45,849 bases of DNA from the NCBI GenBank assembly GCA_937895825.1, contig CALBKP010000077.1:1-45849 (forward strand), in the 5' to 3' direction. Below the pieces are notes generated by a model. It did no database searches. It was not told the origin of the DNA and saw nothing but the letters and a program-made list of their open reading frames with translations. Made by a program: the position numbers and the translations under genes. Source of the DNA: an uncultured Alistipes sp. (GTDB lineage Bacteria; Bacteroidota; Bacteroidia; Bacteroidales; Rikenellaceae). Position 1 is the first letter of the stretch. Every line of letters begins with the position of its first letter. Below, piece by piece: positions 31,962 to 38,647 of the stretch.

Positions 31962-33398
31962 CTATATAAATCTCATACGCTGCCAGCGGCCACTCGACGA
32001 TGCCGTTACCTCACACTCAACGATACCCGTGAGCGCATCGGCCGCATCGTCGTGGCGGTTGGCACGAAAGAGCCGCTTATAGGTGGTAAGATGTGCATAG
32101 AACTCCGGCCAGCGGACACACCAATCCTCAGGCATACGTACCGTGTGAAGTACCGTCGCCGAGTTCGACAGTATGCGAGCCTCCTTATTCGCGCTCTGAT
32201 GAAACCACTCTATCTTTGTTGCTGGGACAAGGCGCTGCAACGAGCGCGCAAAGCCTCGCCCTCCATTGTTACTCTCGATATTCGCCTGACGTATCCCCTC
32301 ACGCTTGAGCATCGCCGCAACGAGACGCTCTGTATGCTCCATCGACTCACGCGAGTAGACAACATCCGTAACGTAGATAACGCCGTCCGTATCAACGACA
32401 TAGTCTATCGAACAGAGGTAGTCATCACCCGTATCGGCTGTATCGGTATAGTTCGATCGCGCCACAACGTCGCGCGGTAGCATGGAGTACTCTCTGAAGC
32501 CATCACCATAGAGAAGCCCCTCCTTCGACGATGGATGCCCCTGATACATAGCCTCGAATCGCACGGGGTCGAGTCGGCGCTTGGATAGAAGGAGCTCGCA
32601 GCTCTGCTGCTCGGGCCATAGAGCCTCACCCTCGGCTCGCGGATCTATATCCGTAGCGGGTGACGACTTCAACGCCTCGAAGTTTAAGACTAACCACTCG
32701 TTGTCACCCACCTCGTCGATATCGCTCCATGAGTGTAACTCACGAAAAGGCTCCGTGCGGCCGAGGACACCGATAAGATCATCCTCATGCCAGCGCGTAA
32801 AGACGATCAACTCGCGCGAGCTGTTGTGCATACGTGTACGCACTACCGACGTGTACCACTCCCAGCAATTCTCCCTAACAACGGGCGACTGCGCCTCCAT
32901 CGCATCCTTATAGAGGTCATCGAGAATGAAACAATCGACGCGATTACCTGTAAGCGAACCTTCGCGCCCCACGCTTATAAGCTCGCCCTTATGGTCAATA
33001 ATCTCCACCTCGTCGGAGGTGCGGATATAACCCGAAGGCTTCGTTCCGCGCTTTATGGTCGTATCGGGGAATATCGAGCCATACTCTCTCGATTCGATGA
33101 TGCGCTGCACCCTGCGATTGAACTTCGAGGCAAGAGTACCCGAATAGGAGGCTATGGCTATGCGCATATCTGGATCAAGACCAAGCATGTAGGCTGGTAA
33201 AAGTGTTGTTGCACCAACGCTCTTGCCATGCTGTGGTGGTACCGAGACGATAAGTCGCTTAATGCGCCCTTGGGCAAAAGCCTCAAGGATGGCGTAATAG
33301 GTGCGATGAAACGGCGTAAACTCCAAGAAGGGATAGACCTCCGAAGCAAAATCTATAAAACCAGGCGCAATCGCCTGAATATTATTTTCACACTGCAT
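31962..33398 (-). CDS. phage-type terminase large subunit (orphan)
   Basis: The 478-residue protein is a TerL packaging motor. The ATPase half has Walker A VPPQHGKS (53-60), Walker B FILDD (157-161) and a coupling-type FTRWHEDD segment (200-207). The RNase-H-like nuclease half has acidic residues Asp332 (CSIDYVVDTDG), Glu375 (NIESNNGG) and Asp450-Asp451 (HDDAADAL). In phages TerL docks on the portal and pumps and cuts DNA. Here no portal, capsid or small terminase gene is nearby, yet no catalytic residue is lost and no frameshift is visible. It is therefore either a very recent remnant or a retained domesticated gene. A 96-residue protein is encoded 23 bases upstream on the same strand. Confidence 0.9.
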   Translation of the reverse strand: MQCENNIQAIAPGFIDFASEVYPFLEFTPFHRTYYAILEAFAQGRIKRLIVSVPPQHGKSVGATTLLPAYMLGLDPDMRIAIASYSGTLASKFNRRVQRIIESREYGSIFPDTTIKRGTKPSGYIRTSDEVEIIDHKGELISVGREGSLTGNRVDCFILDDLYKDAMEAQSPVVRENCWEWYTSVVRTRMHNSSRELIVFTRWHEDDLIGVLGRTEPFRELHSWSDIDEVGDNEWLVLNFEALKSSPATDIDPRAEGEALWPEQQSCELLLSKRRLDPVRFEAMYQGHPSSKEGLLYGDGFREYSMLPRDVVARSNYTDTADTGDDYLCSIDYVVDTDGVIYVTDVVYSRESMEHTERLVAAMLKREGIRQANIESNNGGRGFARSLQRLVPATKIEWFHQSANKEARILSNSATVLHTVRMPEDWCVRWPEFYAHLTTYKRLFRANRHDDAADALTGIVECEVTASSSGRWQRMRFI

Positions 33399-33421
33399 AG
33401 TTCATTAATGATTAAGGTTTT

Positions 33422-33712
33422 CTACTCAAAAATTACTCTACGTAGCTCCTCAAATGAAAAATCGTTATCGACAACCTCTTCGCCCACGGTCGTTTTTAGC
33501 TCCCACCATACGGGCACAATACGCTTTATCACGCGACGCATACTACCATCAAGCAACTCTCGCTCACGACTAACAACCACGGTGCAGACCAAACGACAAC
33601 ATATATCGCCATCATAAGCTACAATAGCACCAGAGAAGAACTCTCTGTCGCTTATTGCAGCCACAAGTCGCTCCGCTAACTCAAGATAAATAGATGATGT
33701 AATTTCGTACAT
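33422..33712 (-). CDS. small hypothetical protein (96 aa) upstream of the terminase
   Basis: I do not recognise a family. The 96-residue sequence has an N-terminal helix (SIYLELAERLVAAI), a beta-rich middle (GAIVAYDGDICCRLVCTVVVSR) and the segment IVPVWWELKTTVGEEVVDNDFSF. It has no signal peptide. It shares the leftward promoter and probably an operon with the terminase gene 23 bases downstream, and diverges from the S24 repressor gene. The pair might be regulated by that repressor. Confidence 0.65.
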   Translation of the reverse strand: MYEITSSIYLELAERLVAAISDREFFSGAIVAYDGDICCRLVCTVVVSRERELLDGSMRRVIKRIVPVWWELKTTVGEEVVDNDFSFEELRRVIFE

Positions 33713-33755
33713 AATTGGTTTATTAGGGTTTATTAAATAAATTTTTATATCAAAA

Positions 33756-33786
33756 TTTGCAATTTGTAATAAATTGCTTAACTTTG
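33756..33786 (+). promoter_or_regulatory. promoter of the S24 repressor gene
   Basis: TTTG (33756-33759) and TAACTTTG (33779-33786) are perfect -33 and -7 boxes with a 19-base spacer, reading toward the repressor. The -7 box overlaps the palindrome at 33782-33796. Confidence 0.68.
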
Positions 33787-33796
33787 CAGTGCAAAG
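33782..33796. promoter_or_regulatory. palindromic operator shared by divergent promoters
   Basis: CTTTGCAGTGCAAAG is a perfect 15-base palindrome (7-base arms around a central G). Its left arm contains the CTTTG of the rightward -7 box; its right arm contains the CAAAG of the leftward -7 box. A protein bound here would cover both promoters. The repressor encoded to the right is the obvious candidate; binding is inference. Confidence 0.55.
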
Positions 33797-33822
33797 ATAT
33801 ATTCAAATATTTATCTTGTCAA
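33792..33822 (-). promoter_or_regulatory. promoter of the 96-aa gene and terminase
   Basis: On the minus strand the -7 box TATCTTTG (33792-33799) is perfect and the -33 box TTGA (33819-33822) has one mismatch, with a 19-base spacer. It diverges from and overlaps the repressor promoter. Confidence 0.58.
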
Positions 33823-33859
33823 TAGTTTTGTACAAATTTTTAATATAATAAATTCTTAT

Positions 33860-34540
33860 ATGGAGACAATAGGCGAACGAGTAAGACTTATAAGAAAGCA
33901 ACTCGATTTAACGCAAGAACAATTAGCTCAGCGACTTGGCATCGGCAAAGCAGCACTCTCAATGATCGAGACAGGCAAGGCAGGACTCTCGACACGCAAC
34001 AAGAATATCCTGGTTCAAGATTTGAATGTCAACCCAGATTGGATTGATACAGGCAAGGGGCGAATGTTCAACGCCGAACCCAACTATACACCATATACAC
34101 ACCGTACAGACAGATCGCTTCCGCTCCAGAGCGTACCCCTCTACTCGATCGAAGGAACGGCTGGTCTCGTGCCTCTCTTTGCCGAGGAGTCTACGGCTAA
34201 GCCGATAAACTTCATCCACATTCCCAACCTGCCGAAGTGCGATGGCGCAATATATGTTGTTGGCGACTCGATGTATCCACTGCTAAAAAGCGGAGATATC
34301 ATATTATATAAGCAGCTAAACGACGTAAGAGATGTATTTTGGGGAGATATGTATTTACTCTCTATCGACATCGACGGCGAGGAGTATATAACAGTAAAGT
34401 ATGTGCAAAAGTCCGAGCATGAGGGATTTATCAAACTCGTAAGCCAGAATCAGCACCATGCCGATAAGGAGGTTGAGATGAGCCGTATTCGCGCCATCGC
34501 CCTAATTAAGGCCTCGATACGCATGCACACCATAGGATAA
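33860..34540 (+). CDS. CI/LexA-like repressor (XRE helix-turn-helix plus S24 peptidase)
   Basis: The 226-residue protein has an N-terminal XRE helix-turn-helix (about 8-62, with LTQEQLAQRLGIGKAALSMIE). A linker contains a candidate self-cleavage bond Ala101-Gly102 (EGTAGLVPL). The C-terminal S24 domain has Ser137 (VVGDSMYPLLKSGD) and Lys180 (YITVKYVQ), the Ser-Lys dyad of LexA and CI repressors. Such proteins repress phage or damage genes and cleave themselves when RecA filaments form. It is divergent from the terminase operon with a palindrome across both promoters, suggesting a damage-inducible switch. It has no obvious prophage around it. A hairpin follows. Confidence 0.9.
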   Translation: METIGERVRLIRKQLDLTQEQLAQRLGIGKAALSMIETGKAGLSTRNKNILVQDLNVNPDWIDTGKGRMFNAEPNYTPYTHRTDRSLPLQSVPLYSIEGTAGLVPLFAEESTAKPINFIHIPNLPKCDGAIYVVGDSMYPLLKSGDIILYKQLNDVRDVFWGDMYLLSIDIDGEEYITVKYVQKSEHEGFIKLVSQNQHHADKEVEMSRIRAIALIKASIRMHTIG

Positions 34541-34571
34541 CCCAGCTGTTGCAATAATAGAAAACATCTAT

Positions 34572-34600
34572 AGGCTACACACATATTCTGTGAGTAGCCT
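34572..34600 (+). terminator. terminator after the repressor gene
   Basis: AGGCTAC (34572-34578) pairs with GTAGCCT (34594-34600), with CACA/TGTG pairing inside after an A-A mismatch, followed by TTTATCG. It lies 31 bases past the stop codon. The remaining gap to argR (to 34697) shows no clear element. Confidence 0.7.
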
Positions 34601-34697
34601 TTATCGTAAATGTAATAAACTCAAAGTATTGTACTACTCAGGCAGGTAAAGTCAGGCGGGGAGAGGTAAACCTAAGCAATAATCGCCATATCTCAGG

Positions 34698-35162
34698 CTA
34701 AAGCACTCTTAGCGAAGGAAATAGCACACAGAGTTGCTCCATAAGCTCCTCCTTATCGAAATTCTCGCGAAGGATAAGCAGAATGGTGTTATCGCCCGCT
34801 ATAGTACCAAGCAAGTCGCTGATGCCACGGCTATCAATCGGCACAGATATAGCACTGGCATAACCAGGCTTTGTGGTTATAACACACAGATTGCCCGAGA
34901 AGGCTATATCAATGATATTATCTGATATGTTTACCGAAGATGCAAAGTCGCCATGCGATGTGTTGGGGAGCACGTAAATATACCCCTTCTCCTTATGCGG
35001 AACCTTTGCCACATGCATAAACTTCAGGTCGCGCGACAATGTCGACTGGGTAACCTGCATCCCACTCTCCAAAAGGCGAGCTATGAGCTCTTCCTGCGAT
35101 GATATGTACTCTGAACGTATAATTTTACGAATAACTGAAAGGCGCTGGGTCTTTTGATTCAT
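34698..35162 (-). CDS. argR: arginine repressor ArgR
   Basis: The 154-residue protein has the winged-helix N-terminal domain (SSQEELIARLLESGMQVTQ, then STLSRDLKFM) and the C-terminal arginine-binding, hexamer-forming domain (ISDLLGTIAGDNTILLIL). ArgR binds DNA as a hexamer with arginine and controls arginine synthesis and use. I chose ATG 35162 because it follows an AAGAGAAAAAG purine stretch and gives the normal family length; an in-frame ATG at 35195 would add 11 charged residues. No arginine biosynthesis genes are nearby. A perfect inverted repeat inside its promoter suggests autoregulation. Confidence 0.92.
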   Translation of the reverse strand: MNQKTQRLSVIRKIIRSEYISSQEELIARLLESGMQVTQSTLSRDLKFMHVAKVPHKEKGYIYVLPNTSHGDFASSVNISDNIIDIAFSGNLCVITTKPGYASAISVPIDSRGISDLLGTIAGDNTILLILRENFDKEELMEQLCVLFPSLRVL

Positions 35163-35236
35163 CGTCTTTTTCTCTTGGTTATTTCTTTGTTTCACAGCTA
35201 ACGCAAACTAATTCTCAATTATTGTCTATTGGTACA

Positions 35237-35268
35237 CAAAGTTAAGCAAAATGAATCCATTTTGCAAG
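35237..35268 (-). promoter_or_regulatory. argR promoter with 20-bp inverted-repeat operator
   Basis: On the minus strand TAACTTTG (35237-35244) is a perfect -7 box and CTTG (35265-35268) a one-mismatch -33 box. Between them, GCAAAATG (35246-35253) and CATTTTGC (35258-35265) form a perfect inverted repeat with a 4-base centre. The TGAATnnATTT core recalls an ARG box. Autorepression is inference. Confidence 0.55.
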
Positions 35269-35315
35269 CAAAAATAGAAAAAACCTTTAAAAACGTAATT
35301 TTTTTTATTATTTTT

Positions 35316-35345
35316 CTTGCTCTAACAAATGTTTTAGTATATTTG
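35316..35345 (+). promoter_or_regulatory. promoter of the surface lipoprotein cluster
   Basis: TATATTTG (35338-35345) is a perfect -7 box. CTTG (35316-35319) is a one-mismatch -33 box with an 18-base spacer. The leader to the ATG at 35435 is about 80 bases and AT-rich. Confidence 0.5.
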
Positions 35346-35434
35346 CGTGCGATGTTTTGATATATAGTATCAAACAGAGGATATAGGATAAGACAAACTT
35401 TAATTATTTATTTATTTTTATACATTTTAAGTCT

Positions 35435-36973
35435 ATGAGAAAACTACTTTCAATCTTCAGCGTAGCACTCGTTGCTATCTTTGCAATCGGCTGCGACGAC
35501 ACCACCGAGCAGGGTGTCGGCAACAAGGAGGTAACCTTTGCCTTCGGCCAGCCTGAGGCAACCTCAACTTCAATCGAGATTATGGTCATGCCTTCGGATG
35601 ACAAGATCAACTACTTCGCAGGTATCGTACCCGCAAGCGAGATAGCTACAAAGGATGACGCTACAATCATCACCGAGTACCTCCAGTCGTTCTCAATGCG
35701 TACTGGCACACAACTTATTGGCGCACAGGGTCTCACTCCCGATACAGACTATATGGTAATCGCCTTTGCTTACGGTGCAACCGATAAGGTATCGAAGGTT
35801 GCTGCTCGTACAGCTGAAGCTGGTGCGGTTAGCGATGGTTTCTATGTAGATATCGCTGTCAACGACATCACCTCTAACTCGGCTATTGCCGTAGCTCGCC
35901 CTAATGATAACGATACGCAGTACTTCTTCCGCGTGCTTACTCAGCTTGAGCTTCGCGAGTTTGGCATTCTCAACAACGACCTTGAGATATTCAAGTACAT
36001 CATCGAGAATCCAAACAGTAACTCATTTATATTCAAGGGAGAGAAAACACTTGAGTACACCAATCTCTCTCCCAAGATGGACTACATCGCAGTAGCATTC
36101 AACGTTGACACATATGAGGATGTATTGGCCGGTATAATTGAGATCGAGCTTTTCCGCTACGAGTTTACCACAGAGGATGCACCTCAGGTAGACCCCAACA
36201 CATTGTTTACATACGCTAACCTCGAGGTTGATCATACAGGCTTTAGCCTCGATGTTACCCCAGTAAAGGGCGAGGACAAGCTTTGGGCATACTATATCTT
36301 CGAGAAGAGGTACTTCGATGAGTATATGGCAAAGGGTCGTCAGCAGGTTGTTATGCGTGCATACTTCGGCCTTTACAACCTCGGTCAGGAGTATAACATC
36401 ATCAACCACACTAACCTCTCGTTCAACGAGTTCATCACAGAGTATATGGGTCAGTATGGTTCTACCGAGATTATCAACTATGAGCCTTTGAAGCCCGAGA
36501 AGGAGTATGTTGTAGCAATGTTCTATATGGATCCCGAAGTTTACGATCCTACGATTGTATACGACTACAATTTCGTATCAGTTAACTTCAAGACCGCTAA
36601 GCCCGATGACTCACTTAAGGTTCAGATGGACGTAGTAGGTCCCGTTATCGAAAAGGAGGGATTCTCATACAGCATCTCATTCAATGTAGCTGTTGACAAC
36701 AATGCTGTATCATTGAAGTATGGTGCTACCGAGTGGAATGAGAACGTCGAGAAGTACTATGATCCTAACGACTGCAACAGTATTCGTGCATTCGTAAACT
36801 TTACGACCGCCAATGATGAGGTCCTCTCAACTGCTAAAACTGAGGATGGAGCTACAATCGAGTACACGGGTATCACCGAGCCATTCAATGGTGTATTTAT
36901 GTTCGAGGCTGCAAACTCTCAGGGTGCTGTCACACAGTATATGGTACGTGTAACTCCCGACCAGTTCGAGTAA
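35435..36973 (+). CDS. surface lipoprotein with Fn3-like domains
   Basis: The 512-residue lipoprotein has a lipobox at Cys20 (AIGC) and an acidic DDTTE run, a strong surface-export signal. Three or four beta-sandwich modules are visible, with strand patterns such as TFAFGQPEATSTSIEIMVMP, LTPDTDYMVIAFAYG, NLSPKMDYIAVAFN and LKPEKEYVVAMFYMD; these recall Fn3 modules (the L-x-P-x-x-x-Y turn). No enzyme motif was found. It follows a promoter 90 bases upstream and lies 26 bases before another lipoprotein, so it heads a small surface-protein operon. Its modules resemble those of the 822-residue lipoprotein at the end of the SusCD locus. Function unknown; adhesion or ligand binding is likely. Confidence 0.72.
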   Translation: MRKLLSIFSVALVAIFAIGCDDTTEQGVGNKEVTFAFGQPEATSTSIEIMVMPSDDKINYFAGIVPASEIATKDDATIITEYLQSFSMRTGTQLIGAQGLTPDTDYMVIAFAYGATDKVSKVAARTAEAGAVSDGFYVDIAVNDITSNSAIAVARPNDNDTQYFFRVLTQLELREFGILNNDLEIFKYIIENPNSNSFIFKGEKTLEYTNLSPKMDYIAVAFNVDTYEDVLAGIIEIELFRYEFTTEDAPQVDPNTLFTYANLEVDHTGFSLDVTPVKGEDKLWAYYIFEKRYFDEYMAKGRQQVVMRAYFGLYNLGQEYNIINHTNLSFNEFITEYMGQYGSTEIINYEPLKPEKEYVVAMFYMDPEVYDPTIVYDYNFVSVNFKTAKPDDSLKVQMDVVGPVIEKEGFSYSISFNVAVDNNAVSLKYGATEWNENVEKYYDPNDCNSIRAFVNFTTANDEVLSTAKTEDGATIEYTGITEPFNGVFMFEAANSQGAVTQYMVRVTPDQFE

Positions 36974-36999
36974 CCTACACATATTTAATAGTATAAACG

Positions 37000-38400
37000 A
37001 TGAAAAGATTTCTGAGTATTTTCACCGCTATAGCACTCCTCGTTGGCTTCACCGCCTGCGAGGAGGGCACTCACAATGATACCCCCAACGATCAGACTCC
37101 AAACGTAGAGCTTAAGGCCGACAAACTCACGATCGTAGCCGATGGCCAGGATGCCGTGACGTTCCAGGTATTGGTCAATGGCGCGGACCGCACTGCGGAG
37201 TGCCAGATCATCAACCTCGAAGACAACTCCATCCTTGAGGGTACAACCTTTACCGCAACCGAGGCTGGCAGCTACCGCTTCAAGGCGGCATTTGGCGCAA
37301 CGACATCGGAGAATGTGACAATCACTGCAACAAAGAGTGGTGACGGGCCCGATCCCGATCCTGAGGTTGTCCTCTCGGCCGACAAGAGCGAGATCAAGGC
37401 TGATAACGCCGACACTGTTACGTTCACGGTAATGGTCGAGGGCGTTGACCGCACTGCTGAGAGCACAATCACCATTATGAACTACGACACGGAGCTCGAG
37501 GGCGCAACTTTCGTTACGGATGTTGCTGGTGAGTTTTCGTTCGTGGCTGAGTGGGATGGCTATAAGTCTGATGAGGTGACAATCACAGCTACGGCTGTTG
37601 AGATCCCCGTGGAGAAGAGCCTACGCCTCACTGTTGACGTAAAGAGCATCAAGGCCGACGGCCAGGATAAGGCAACCTTCACGGTGACCTACGGCGAGGA
37701 GGATGTCACTTCAAAGAGCGAGATTACAGTAAGTCAAACCAGCGAGGTACTCGAGGATGCTACGTTCACAACGACCGAGGTTGGTGCCTACACCTTCCGT
37801 GCCCATTACAACGGAATGACATCGCCCTATGTATCTGTCGAGGCTTACGATCCAGCGTTGGTTGGTAAGTATGAGATAGGCACAATCTACGATGATGGGA
37901 CGAACAAGGGTCTTATCTTCGCCATCAAGGCCGACAACCACGGCGACACCTACTGCTATATCGTGTCGCTTGATGAGGAGGACTTGCAGTGGTCGACAAA
38001 GTATGAGTGGTGTAACTGCGTCTACCAGCGTGGCGACTACAACACCTACGATCCTTTCGAATACTACGGCATGAACGTCAACGACTACCCCGCGTTTAAG
38101 TGGTGTATGGACCACGGCGACGGATGGTTTATGCCCTCATCGACCGAGGTTAATTGGTTGTGGGAGACATTGACCAACGGCGAGCGCGACTTCAAGGCAG
38201 CGTCGGTCAACGAGTTCAATGCGCTCCTTGAGAAGAACGGCGGCGAGCCCTTCGTAGAGACCTACTACTGGACATCGAACGAGACTTCTGAGGATCTTGT
38301 CGAGGTTATCGCCTTTATGAACGATAGCGTTGTATGTCTCGATCCTAAGAAGGATAACGTCTACACCGCACGTGCAGCCTACCGCTTCAAGTTAGAGTAG
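37000..38400 (+). CDS. surface lipoprotein: three Ig-like repeats plus shared C-terminal domain
   Basis: The 466-residue lipoprotein has a lipobox at Cys20 (FTAC) with EEG. Three Ig-like repeats (about 35-112, 122-199, 207-283) share ADGQDAVTFQV or ADNADTVTFTV strands and LEGTTFTATEAG-type endings. The C-terminal domain (289-466) has YCYIVSLDEEDLQWSTKYEW, GDGWFMPSSTEVNWLW, TYYWTSNET and ends YRFKLE. This resembles the DUF1566/Lcl C-terminal (C-lectin-like) fold with its WxxPs and YWSS landmarks. An almost identical domain ends the lipoprotein at 38648-40096, on an unrelated N-terminus. A surface-exposed binding protein is likely. Confidence 0.75.
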   Translation: MKRFLSIFTAIALLVGFTACEEGTHNDTPNDQTPNVELKADKLTIVADGQDAVTFQVLVNGADRTAECQIINLEDNSILEGTTFTATEAGSYRFKAAFGATTSENVTITATKSGDGPDPDPEVVLSADKSEIKADNADTVTFTVMVEGVDRTAESTITIMNYDTELEGATFVTDVAGEFSFVAEWDGYKSDEVTITATAVEIPVEKSLRLTVDVKSIKADGQDKATFTVTYGEEDVTSKSEITVSQTSEVLEDATFTTTEVGAYTFRAHYNGMTSPYVSVEAYDPALVGKYEIGTIYDDGTNKGLIFAIKADNHGDTYCYIVSLDEEDLQWSTKYEWCNCVYQRGDYNTYDPFEYYGMNVNDYPAFKWCMDHGDGWFMPSSTEVNWLWETLTNGERDFKAASVNEFNALLEKNGGEPFVETYYWTSNETSEDLVEVIAFMNDSVVCLDPKKDNVYTARAAYRFKLE

Positions 38401-38418
38401 CCTACGACGACTAAATCT

Positions 38419-38451
38419 ATGGGGCTGTCCACAAGATAAGGGCTGCCCCAT
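38419..38451 (+). terminator. hairpin between the Ig-repeat lipoprotein and the mini-gene
   Basis: ATGGGGC (38419-38425) pairs with GCCCCAT (38445-38451), with further pairs (G27-C43, C29-G41, C30-G40 in the local numbering 384xx) beneath a 9-base loop. No T-run follows, so it may be an attenuator or RNA-processing stem rather than a strong terminator. Confidence 0.5.
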
Positions 38452-38474
38452 ATTACAAATATATACCCAAGGTT

Positions 38475-38624
38475 ATGAGAGAGATGGATTCTAAGGAGCT
38501 TACATATACGACACCTACGGTGGAGATATGCGACGTAGAGGTTGAAGGGGGCTATACAGCGAGCTTCGGTAATGTGGGTGAGGCTGGTGACGATTTCGAC
38601 ACCAACGATAATGGAGTGTTCTAA
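38475..38624 (+). CDS. 49-residue acidic mini-protein
   Basis: This ORF begins 24 bases after a hairpin and ends 23 bases before the fimbrillin-like gene. The product has a polar start (MREMDSKELTYTTPTVEI), a single Cys, a Gly-rich middle (SFGNVGEAGDDFD) and an acidic end (TNDNGVF). It has no signal peptide. The TTPTVEI-like head followed by a Gly/Asp-rich tail recalls short, poorly described Bacteroidales ORFs that I have seen next to surface-protein genes; this is from memory. Possibilities are a leader-type peptide, a RiPP-like precursor or a regulator. No modifying enzyme is adjacent. The length is small, so a chance ORF cannot be excluded, although its position and codon use favour a real gene. 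Confidence 0.6.
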   Translation: MREMDSKELTYTTPTVEICDVEVEGGYTASFGNVGEAGDDFDTNDNGVF

Positions 38625-38647
38625 CCCTATACCCGATAGATCAGGAT

